From NCBI GenBank assembly GCA_037178675.1, contig JAYMGJ010000310.1, positions 17,114-81,113 of the forward strand: a stretch of DNA of 64,000 nt. Direction: 5' to 3'. Each line of letters starts with the position of its first letter. The first letter of the stretch is position 1. A model generated the notes under the pieces. It was given only the letters and a program-made list of their open reading frames with translations. It did not search any database and was not told where the DNA came from. Of this stretch, positions 32,883 through 42,395 are shown one piece after another. This DNA is from Scleroderma bovista. Lineage: Eukaryota > Basidiomycota > Agaricomycetes > Boletales > Sclerodermataceae. Position numbers and translations under genes: made by a program.

Positions 32883-33843
32883 AGTTTTCAAGACTCGCTC
32901 ACAAAGGTACACGGCGCTCTTTACGCGACTTTCAGCGACTTGCAGGCTACCTAAATTGGGCACTGAATGTCTACCCTATGCTTCGTCCTGGCCTTTCTGC
33001 TTTATATGCTAAAACAGCAGGCAAACAACAACATCGTGCCCTGCTCTGGGTTAACCGTGATGTGGTTCGTGAACTTCATTGGTTTGCATCCCATGTCCGT
33101 GTTTTATCTGGAGTTCGTGTCCTCGACTCCGTCACCTGGAATTTTGATGATTTGTCAGCCCACACTTTTGTTGCTTATACCGATGCATCTGAGTCGGGCC
33201 TTGCCTTTTGGTTCCCATCCCATCATGCTGGCTTCATGTCCTCTCCTCCTCCTTTTCGCAGTTCTGTTCCTATTTTCTTCCTTGAAGCCCTCTCGGTACT
33301 TGCTGCTATTCAGCATGCTGTTGCCTTTGTCCCCCCTGGTGGACGTCTTGCCATTTTTACCGACAACTTTGGCACTGTTGGCATGTTCAATACCTTAGCA
33401 GCTCTCCCTCAGCTTAACTGGCTTCTTCTGGCCACGGTAGACAGTCTCCTCATGCATAACATTGACTTTCGTGTCTTTCACATCCCTGGGCAGCAAAATG
33501 TGGTAGCTGATCATCTTTCTCGGGGACGCATTGCTGAAGCAGTTGCTTCTGCACCGGACCTTATCGTCCATAATTTCAAACCCCCTCAGGATTCGTTGGG
33601 GGTGACGGCGACGTAATGCAACTCTCACCTTTGGCTCGGCAGCCCACACGGGAGGTCTGGCCTCTGGAGCGTCTCATCTTGGAGCGTTCCATTTCTCTGG
33701 GGTTGGCTCTTCACCCCAATACGTCTCGCGCATATTCGTCGCATCTTAACTCCTACCTCACTTTCTGTCACCTCCACAACTTCCCCATCAAGCCTACTGC
33801 CGACACTTTGTCGTTCTTTGTCGTATTCATGTCACATCAATGA
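32883..33843 (+). mobile_element. Truncated DIRS-like retrotransposon (RNase H plus tyrosine recombinase N-part)
   Basis: The first frame, open from about 32883, reads AHKGTRRSLRDFQRLAGYLN and WALNVYPMLRPGLSALYAK, then an RNase H-like domain: FVAYTDASESGLAFWFPSHH, FFLEALSVLAAIQHAV, LAIFTDNFGTVGMFNTLAAL, VFHIPGQQNVVADHLSRG, stopping at 33616. The second frame (33616-33843) reads ERSISLGLALHPNTSRAYSS, HLNSYLTFCHLHNFPIKPTA, DTLSFFVVFMSHQ stop, which resembles the N-terminal domain of tyrosine recombinases. Overlapping RT-RNase H and YR frames are the DIRS order. The reverse transcriptase upstream and the catalytic recombinase domain downstream are missing, so it is dead. Confidence 0.72.
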
Positions 33844-34737
33844 CTAAGCCCCTAAGTATGGGTTATAAGGTTTATGGGCTATTCCCTGCAAACCAAATTA
33901 TATAGGGTTTGCAATGTTATGGGGTATAGTTAAGAGGGATTTAACTGTATTACAGTAATTACTGTAAGTGCTGTCCCGAAACAAGGGATTTGCTGATTCG
34001 GGGTCTACGGAGGGCGGCGAGGGTGGCAACCGGCCTTCTATGTGCGGCGTGAACGCGTGCGGACTCGATATCCTTCTTCAAGTGCCGAGACCATCTTGCT
34101 CCCAGTTTGCAAGTCAGATCTTGCTGACCTATAGCGCATTCCCACCTATTCCCACCAGGCAGAGGTAAAGGCGAAGACAAGCCTGTCAAACGGCATAATA
34201 TTGGGATCAATAGAAATTTTCGATCCGCGGGTGTGGTGTGGCGACAGCATATCGCCAGCTGGCCAGCTCGTGACGCGATTTGGACGCAATGTCCGTTATC
34301 GTCCGCTTCGATTCGGCAGTATTGAGCAACTTGAGTGCTCAGAATTACTTTAAGTTCCGCTACCCCAGAGTCATGTGAACCCCAGCTGCCATGTTGACAC
34401 TTTGGTATGCAGTTGGTGAATCCCGTTTCTCCGCGGCATCATCCAAATCCTATGTGTGGGTGTTCTAAAAGTGACGACCTGGACAGCGGTCTCAAAATAC
34501 AGTTGTGACTTGGTATGTTTCTGGGGATATCAAGAAGAATCAATTTCTGTTCCCATCACCTACTCCGCCATTTGTACTTACCTTGGAATGAGTAAATGGC
34601 CCAGGAAGCTCGAGAGATACATAGGATTGTGTTCTTCCAGTAAAGTATGGATATACATCATGAAACGGACGTAAAGAAGGATGCCACGTGTGAGCATGAG
34701 CTGGATTGTTATCGACGGTGGAAATATGGTTCACGTG
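33844..34737. other. Intergenic region, no gene seen
   Basis: About 890 bp downstream of the DIRS fragment; short ORFs only. Confidence 0.45.
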
Positions 34738-35585
34738 TCAAACGTGTTCCGCGGCCGGAATTGTTTCTTTCACCGAACATTGGCAGCTCCCTGAGCTACA
34801 ACTGTTGGCACAACTCTGTGCCTTGGGCAACGGAACCACTATCGTCGTCTTGCAGGTTTCTTTCCTGGAATCGTGCCCGCAACAACCGCCACTGAAATCC
34901 TTGTGCTGTGCAAACCTGACCATCTTAATTCCCTCCCATCCGAACAGTAACGCAATGACGATCGTAGTAGCCGAGTCAACCCACCAGCCATTCCGCCATA
35001 CGCGATAGACCAATGACCCGACCAGCACCACTACACTGAACTGGATACAGGAGAGTGCACAAAGCGCTTCACCTTGCATGGTGCTCGAGTTGAGGGCATG
35101 AGCAAGGTAACGTTTTGGGACCCAAAGGAAGAATGTAATGAGAATCGTGCTCCCAGATATGATGAGTGTAGCGTCAGAATGACTGGGGTGTTCATGTGCT
35201 ATCAACGAGGCAATTGACGTGCCGATAGCAGCGAGTGCAAGGATGACGAGGAGACAACCGATAGCGGTGGTCGCGATCTTCTCGACTCTGCAATGTATGT
35301 CAGTATGGTATACGAGCGGCGTGGAACCAAGACCCACTTGATAATACGCGGCGCACGCGAATCCAGGGCATCTTCATCGCCAAATCTCACGGCGGCAATG
35401 AACCGCCAGGTGACAAGGGCGGAGGAGATGACCTCGATGGCAGATTGGATTCCGAAGAAGATGAGGGAACGAGAAGACGAGTCTACGCCAAACAGGACGG
35501 AAACAATACCCTCAGCGCCATTGTAGAATACACTGACGATGCTGATGGCGATGGCAAACCGCTGGAGGGTACGACGTGAAACCAT
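34738..35585 (-). CDS. Multi-pass membrane protein of the cation diffusion facilitator (CDF) type
   Basis: Two exons join across an intron (gtgggt...ttgcag, about 35338-35288): APRIIK then VEKIATTAIGCLLVILALAA. The first exon has two spans with NGAEGIVSVLFG and SLIFFGIQSAIEVISSALVT, the second four more, including RNGWWVDSATTIVIALLFGW then EGIKMV. Repeated E-G and W-W-V-D-S-A motifs between helices resemble TMEM163/CDF zinc transporters. The C-terminal tail is Cys-rich (GGCCGHDSRKETC, CANSCSSGSCQC), a likely cytosolic metal-binding region. Length about 265 residues. Direction and ion are inferred. Confidence 0.7.
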
Positions 35586-38500
35586 GATAATTGGTGAGAA
35601 GGTATGGTGCAGGATTCGCGAAGAGGCATGCTTAAATACTCACCAGACAGCCACCGGAAAGAGGGTTATTTTTTAGTCGCTGGAGTTTATTCAGCATTAA
35701 GCGTGCGTAATTCGGGTGTGCACACCGAAGAGCTGCCATGAGCCCAAAAGTGGAGCTGATTCCTGCAAGGAACCTTTGCAGTATGGTAGACACACAAAAT
35801 GCAGTGCGATGTGGCATTCCCGATGTCGATGACATCGTGTAAATGGCATGGACATTACATAGTTAAAAGAAAAGAGACGAGTGACCTAGAATCCGGGAAT
35901 TTTGGTTTGGAGAGCACCTTTCTCCGGGATGTACATTGAAAGGATCACGCGTCAAAACGATGCGCCAGCATTTCCTGTAGTAAACTTCTATCACTCCATG
36001 AGTCACGACAGTAATTGCACAAGAACATACCGCACTAGAAATGGTTAATCGACACTGCACGGCAAGGACAGCACGGTTTGGCTGGTTTTGAACTCGTTGC
36101 ATTCATATCGCGGTAAAACAATTATTTGCGAACGTTGAGGTTGAGCGTGACATAAGATCTTGTCGCCGTCCAGTCAGTCGACAGAACCCAGGGACTCACA
36201 TATATTCGCCCAAGTTCTGGGACTGAATATGTGGGCCTTGTCTTAGAGGCATTCCTCAAAGCCGCATATCCCCTTTTTTTTCGCACCTGTGGACCTGCGC
36301 CACTCGCATCTGAGCCCATACACGTGCTCTACGCCCTCCAAGCCGCTAATCCACAATGTACCTCTTGCACACTCGCGCCTGCACGATCGACGCACAGCCG
36401 GCACCTACACATATTTGCGTGGCTTCCTGGCACAGGTCCCAGCTTGTTGCATGTAAGCGTCTGCACATGACAGCCCTAGTTTTCCTTATGTTAGCCCCAA
36501 GAAGAAATAGCCGTTCCATCACCGCACCCACCATGCCACACGTACTTCGGTCATCCCACGGACATTAGCCACGTTAAGGCAGGCCAGCGAAGCTTGCGGA
36601 TGCCTACAACGCAGTCCATACCACTCCTGGCCACTGCAGAGGAACAACCCCAATCAATGACTAACGATGAGGCACTGAACACGTTCTTGAAATCGTGTGG
36701 CGACATGTCTTCTTCAACTGAAGCACTTCAACTGGAGGAGCATTTTTTTTTTGACCAAGGGAGACTAATGGCAAGACTACCCCCCGAAGGGGGGTAGTGT
36801 ATAGTCTGTGTGCGAAGAGAGGGCGGTCAATCTGTTTGTCGTGCCCGTCGGTCGCCCCTCTCCTAAGATCAGCCTGGGCCGCGTACAGTACACACAGGGA
36901 CAGTAAAGGGGCAGGTTAGGGCGTGCGGTTTCGAGCCTGCGAAAGCTCTCGTGAGGGGGTTTAACCGCTACCCCGACCGCCGCCCTTCCAGAGCTGTTTA
37001 GGTGAACTACCATCTACCACATACGAGGGGAGTGGGCCGAAGCGTGTGAGCTGGCAGTGACTCGACGCAAGGATGGTCTGAGAAACTGGGTGAAGGCAGG
37101 TGGGGACAAGGAGGCTTCTTTGTCAGCGAAGCCAGCAGGAATGTCCCTTTCGGGAGTATGGCACGCCAGCACTTTTTTCGTCCGTGCAGCAACACACTGG
37201 TACTAGCCAGTGTGGATCCTCTCTCGCCATACCGCTGAGGGCATCCGACGAGTGGCACAGATTCGGTCTATGCAGAGTAGTCTGCCTGGTTCTTCGTGGG
37301 CGAGAAATATATCCCTGATCAAATTGTTCTTTGGGATTTTTGGAAGCTCCCACGATTCACTGCACTCAATGATCATAACGTGTGCGTTCTTCGACTTCAA
37401 CTAATATACCTCCCACTCCTTCATGTATCTGGCTGTCTGACTCTTCTTCGTCCCTTGAGACCATTACAGGGGGACCCAACATCGTACATCACTCACGTTG
37501 CAAGTCCTCGGCCCACAGGTAGGCTTCAAGCTTGTCTCGACTCACTCTCGCTTTCTCGTAATCATCATACCTTATTGTTTTTGGGGAACCCCTTGTAGGG
37601 GGTATGGTTTCCCTCTTTCAACTTTTCCTCCTTGATGTGCCAGGCATGATGACCGAATTACATCTAGATCAGTCGCAGCGGGAGAGAATTTGGGTATCAT
37701 TGTGCCCCCTTTCCATTCACCAGTGGCTGCGAAATGCGGATTCATACGAGCTGCGTCGATAGGTATAGGACATCCAGCTAGTAGACAATTTTGGCCAGTC
37801 AAGCTCTCATCCTTTGCGTCTTGCCTTTCGGAAAGGTACAAATCATGAGTGACTTGGGTGAAGCTATCGTGCTCAGTCGGGCTGTGTTACAGCCCTGTTC
37901 GCCTGGCAATTCTGGTCGTGCCATATCTGTTCACAACCCTGCAGTTCATCTAAGGAACTAGTTCCTGAATGTACGTGTAGACACTGGAGTGGATGGAATT
38001 ATTCTGCTGTCTCGATCAGTGTCGTAATTTCAACGCTTGGCTATGGAAAGTTCAAAGCCGGACAGTCGCGCTCGATTCGGAGAAGACTCTCGGTTTCCAG
38101 TGGGGTACTGCGTTGGGTGACTGGCTTCTGGGGACCTTGGACACTGCCAATGGCCAATATACTCGGGGCGAATGGCGAATATACTAGTTGGGTGGGCGAA
38201 CAGTGAATATAGTTATGCGAAGTGCACACCGTATAATTGGACAAAATGGTGAACAAGGATACAGTGTCATTATGGATGGTTTCGTGACGCGTCGCGTTAC
38301 CATGGGCTAGGTATGTGGTCCGATAACCTTCTCCCGCTTGACCTTGGGAATTTGATTCGTTGTCAAGCATCGGGGTCTAACGATCCCATGGGCATGTTCG
38401 GAATCGATTCGGATCGCGTGGCTGCATAGCATGCCTGTATCCATGGTGAGTTCTTCAATCGCCCTCTTGCGTCCAGCTAAGGAGGTTCGATTTTGAGTCT

Positions 38501-38694
38501 TCCGCATTGAAGTCTGAGTCTAGTACAAACCTCGTTTCAATGCTTTCAGGGCCTGGTGAGTGGCTTTGATGACATAGGTGTGTTATATTTCTTCCTGGCA
38601 CTTGCATTTTCGCACTGATTAGCCTTCACTAACTTCTCCAGCCCGCGACGTTTCCTCGATTTGTTCTGACTCGAGTCCATGTTGCTGCGGCTTG
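35586..38694. other. Long gene-poor stretch
   Basis: About 3.1 kb with only short overlapping ORFs. A small plus-strand frame 36594-36797 is weakly protein-like, but no family is recognised. A perfect 10-bp hairpin lies at 36776-36798. Confidence 0.45.
36776..36798. repeat. Perfect C6/G6 hairpin
   Basis: ACTACCCCCC, loop GAA, GGGGGGTAGT: a 10-bp stem with a 3-nt loop. A looser relative (gggg-aa-cccc-ttgta-gggg) occurs near 37583-37603. Confidence 0.6.
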
Positions 38695-39516
38695 TTATGC
38701 CGTCACCGTCTCCTCCGTCCACATTTCGTTTGTCGTCGCTGCTGTTGCCCATCGACTCACTCTCGACGACTCTTGCCGCCCATCACCTTGCATGCGTTCT
38801 CCACTCCGCACTGGACCTGGTTTGTGTGCTGTGACACCACTACGCTGGTGTCTCCAATGCTGATCCGTCTCCATGGAGTAGCGGGCCGGGAAACTCGATT
38901 TCGAGTCAGTGAGCTTCCTGCCTTTCGACTTCTTATGACGCATTATCGCTTTAAAATATTTTTCGAAATTGTTGACCGAGTCGTGCGGCTCAGGAGGACC
39001 CAGAGGACGAAGGCCGACTGCACTGGATCCAAGCCTGATGGCCTCTTCCAGGTCTTCCAGCCAGCCATCTTTATCAAACTGGCTAGGGAGGTAGAGTGCA
39101 AGTGGAGAGTCCATGGACGACTCGGCTGTCCCGGCGGGGACGCTCCAACATCTCTTGTGCCAGGATGATCATCCCCGTTATCTTCCCTTCCCCCCCTTTT
39201 CGGAACTGTTCAAATACTAGGCAACGCGAGAGCGTATGGAAGGAATCTGACCGATCTGGATGGCTGGGAGGACAGAGCCCCACAAATCCCTGCCGAGCGT
39301 GATGGTTTCCTCCAAATCTAAGGATATAGGCTCTCTGACGAACCGATCGATGATGTAACATGCAAGCTGGTGTGAGAACAATGGGCGACCAGGGTGGTTC
39401 GATGGACATAGTTCCAACGCTTCACGACCCAGACTGATTGCCTCCTCGAGGTCAGTCCATGAATGGGCTAGCCTGGATCGGTCGTAAAAAAAGCAATGGG
39501 AAAGTTGCTCAGGCAA
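38695..39516 (-). pseudogene. Frameshifted TPR-repeat gene remnant
   Basis: Three reading frames carry successive pieces of degenerate tetratricopeptide units: DLEEAISLGREALELCPSNH then RPLFSHQLACYIIDRF, DLEETITLGRDL; next SFHTLSRCLVFEQFRKGGEG and MIILAQEMLERPRRDS; then SQFDKDGWLEDLEEAIRLGS then HDSVNNFEKYF. The pattern DLEEAIxLGRxALELxPxxHP is that of the large CHAT/TPR gene family expanded in Agaricomycetes. At least two frameshifts separate the pieces and both ends are missing, so it is a pseudogene fragment. Confidence 0.72.
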
Positions 39517-40085
39517 TGTGAATGGTGAGTTTGCATTGGGGAGAGGTCCTCATGACAGTCCTTTTATGTTGGTGTAACAAACACGATGTGTCAAAAAACA
39601 AGGGCTATCACACCCTTGGTCGTATGACGATGCACCTAGACAGTGAATGAGACCTTCCTTCCCTACTGGCATGATATTGATTGACAGTAGCATCATGCAA
39701 GAGAGTTATGTACTGATTGGTGGTCTCCGAATGGCAGGTTTCTGATGGAGATTCTCGGTGGTCCAGGTCAGCTTTCATCCCTCCAGACGGTATATCCACT
39801 GATGACATCATGCAGAATATATGTATTACCAGGCACTTCTTCTCTTCCCAAATATCGGGATATATGTATGTGAGTGCACAGGTCACCAAATGACATCTCA
39901 GACAAGCACCAGTGCTGAGTAACTCCACGTAGCGTCCGTCAATGATCAGAAATGATCATACAATGCCTTATTAGGGCTGCCATCGAACTTACTGACTGTT
40001 TCGCTGAATATCGGAAAAATGTAATCAAAATGTGTGTATAGTAAGTACTCCTGTTTCACAGCTATACAATATAGCTCACCTTTCG
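39517..40085. other. Intergenic or decayed transposon DNA
   Basis: Short ORFs only. A minus-strand stretch near 40050-39990 (VAKGELYCIAVKQEYLLYTH) may be a further exon of the ORF at 40086-40403. Confidence 0.35.
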
Positions 40086-40403
40086 CTACTCGAAATGCCA
40101 CCTGCATCGGCAGAACCCTTGCTCTCCGCATGCACATTGGATTGGGTACTTGGAAGGCTCATAGGTAGCAAGGTAAGGCAACCGAATCACACGGATCCAA
40201 AGAAGGCAAAAAGTTCTGTCATCAGTCGTTCCCACGATATTAAGGTCCTCCCAGAACCCTTTCAGCCACTCCCAGTGGAAATTGGACCCTAGGTTCTGCA
40301 TGGAATACTGAATGACATACCACATCAGGAATGTTACAAAGGGTCTAATCAGGCTGAGCCAGTCTGGGACCAACTGTTCAGACAGCTCAGATGTTTTAGA
40401 CAT
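40086..40403 (-). CDS. Unidentified ORF, probably transposon-associated
   Basis: 105 codons: MSKTSELSEQLVPDWLSLIR, then aromatic-rich PFVTFLMWYVIQYSMQNLGS, EWLKGFWEDLNIVGTTDDRT, and a Cys cluster CACGEQGFCRCRWHF. It may continue past a GT donor into upstream-window exons. No family assigned; its position beside a Plavaka-type element suggests a transposon passenger or adjacent element. Confidence 0.4.
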   Translation of the reverse strand: MSKTSELSEQLVPDWLSLIRPFVTFLMWYVIQYSMQNLGSNFHWEWLKGFWEDLNIVGTTDDRTFCLLWIRVIRLPYLATYEPSKYPIQCACGEQGFCRCRWHFE

Positions 40404-41469
40404 CTGGAGTTGGAGCTTGAATCAATCTGACATGTCTGTTGTGTCTGTTGCATCTGTTGTGTCTGTACAATCATAAATATAGCTGCAAGAGTCACTTCAG
40501 ACGGTCAGATGGTCAGACAAGGTCTACATGAATAATGGCTGTCCATTGGATGATAGTAAGTAGTAGATACATGAAGTAGTATGATTAAGAACTTCAAGTG
40601 AAAAGAATGGCAAAAGCAATGCAATTAAAACAGACGGTAAAAGAGCATAGCAGATGGTAAAGGAGCGTGGCAGATGTGCAAGGGAATTTATGAGTAAGGG
40701 TGGCACAATTAAGTTGATCATAAAAGAACATAGACATGCGACTGGGATTTATGGACTGATGATAATTTCGAGATGAATATTGTGCATGATGATGAAGGGG
40801 TATCAAAGAGTTGCCTTGTGACATTGTTCTACCAACCAATCAGTAGTCTGCATTGTCTGCATCAATTGCACCTGTCAGAAAACTGCTACCCATCCTGAGG
40901 CCCAATGGAACCATGAGCGGATCATCAGTTACAAACCCACCGTTGTATGTGAATGAGTCAGGACTGCAAGAAAAGGGAGGGTTGGTGTAGTGATCATCAA
41001 GTTGATGGTTGTTTTGACCGAGAATGCAACCAGATTCCGACATAGGACGAGTGGCCAAATACTGATCTGACTGGCGAGAATCTGGCCCATGCACAACAGG
41101 TAAAGTCCAAGAAGTCAAAGCATGAGCAGACATTGATGAGTGACAGATTGAAGACTGACTGGCAATCAGAGCAGGTGGCAAGGTTGCTGAAGACTGACCT
41201 GCAACCAAAGCAGGTGGCAAGGTGGCTGGGGACTGACCCACAGCTGGAGCAGGCAGGAAGGTAGCCAAGGTCTTCAGCATAAAGGGAGACATGAGAGGCA
41301 GCAAGTAGCGATCAGCAGCCACAACACAGTTAGGTTGGGAATCTGAGTATCCCGTAACATTAGGGCTGACCATAGTCTGCAGTGGCACACACTGAGGACT
41401 AGTGACGCGGTGTAGAGACGCATGCATCTCTAGGTGCACATATACCGATCAGTATTCACCCGAACTCAC

Positions 41470-41935
41470 TCGTGCTACTCAGCACAGCCACCCGCACCCT
41501 ACCCGCACGAGAGCTCTCCAATGCGCAGCTTGGTACACCCAATAGGGTCCTGCGAAGGTCCCGCATGAGTAGCTATTCCCTATTTCTTCCTGCGAGCATT
41601 GCGATCACTCGGAATAGCTTCGGGTCTGTTTGGACTAGTCCGCGCTACTCAGCACAGCCACCCGCACCCAACCCGCACGAGAGCTCTCCGGTGTGCAGCT
41701 TGGTACACCCAATAGGGTCCTGCGAAGGTCCCGCATGAGTAGCTATTCCCTGTCTCTTCCTGCGAGCGTCGCGATCACTCGGAATAGCTTCGGGTCTGTT
41801 TGGACTAGTCCACGCTACTCAGCACAGCCACCCGCACCCTACCCGCACGAGAGCTCTCCAATGTGCAGCTTGGTACACCCGATAGGGCCCTGCGAAGGTC
41901 CTGCATGCGTAGCTCATCCCTATCCCTTCCTGACT
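41470..41935. repeat. 170-bp tandem repeat, about 2.7 copies
   Basis: Units start near 41472, 41642 and 41812 with gctactcagcacagccaccc and share gagagctctcc, cagcttggtacaccc and tagggtcctgcgaaggtccc. The first two copies differ at only a few positions; the third is more diverged at its end. Confidence 0.85.
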
Positions 41936-41964
41936 GTCTCAGTCACTTGGAGTAGCATCGAGTC

Positions 41965-42395
41965 GCACTACTACATTGCATCGGGTCATGCTACATTGCA
42001 TCGGGTCATGCTACATTGCATCGGGTCGCGCTACATTGCATCGGGTCGCACTACATTGCATTGGGTCACGCTACATTGCATCGGGTTGCGCTACATTGCA
42101 TCGAGTCACGCTACATTGCATTGGGTCACACTACATTGCATTGGGTCACACTGCATTGTGTTAGGTCACTCTCCTGCGTAGGGTCTCACTGCATAGGGTC
42201 GCATTGCATAGGGTCGCATTGCATCGGGTTGCATTGCATCGGGTTGCATTGCATCGGGTTGCATTGCATCGGGTTGCATTGCATCGGGTCGTGTTGCATC
42301 GGGTCGGGTCACTCTCCTGCATAGGGTCTCGCTGCATAGGGCCGCATCGCACTGCATAGGGTTGCATCGCACTGCATAGGGTTGCACTACATAGG
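41965..42395. repeat. Two adjoining minisatellites (20 bp, then 15 bp)
   Basis: From about 41970 to 42160 a 20-bp unit, ctacattgcatcgggtcatg with variants, repeats about nine times. From about 42195 to 42300 a 15-bp unit, gcattgcatcgggtt, repeats about six times, followed by variants with gcatagggt. The shared core attgcat(c/a)gggt suggests one array evolved from the other. Confidence 0.85.

Noticed and set aside
36594..36797. 67-codon ORF as a gene
   Set aside because: It ends in the C6/G6 hairpin, has no recognised family and no neighbouring exons that join.
41470..42395. CRISPR-like array
   Set aside because: Repeats are contiguous without unique spacers and the genome is eukaryotic.
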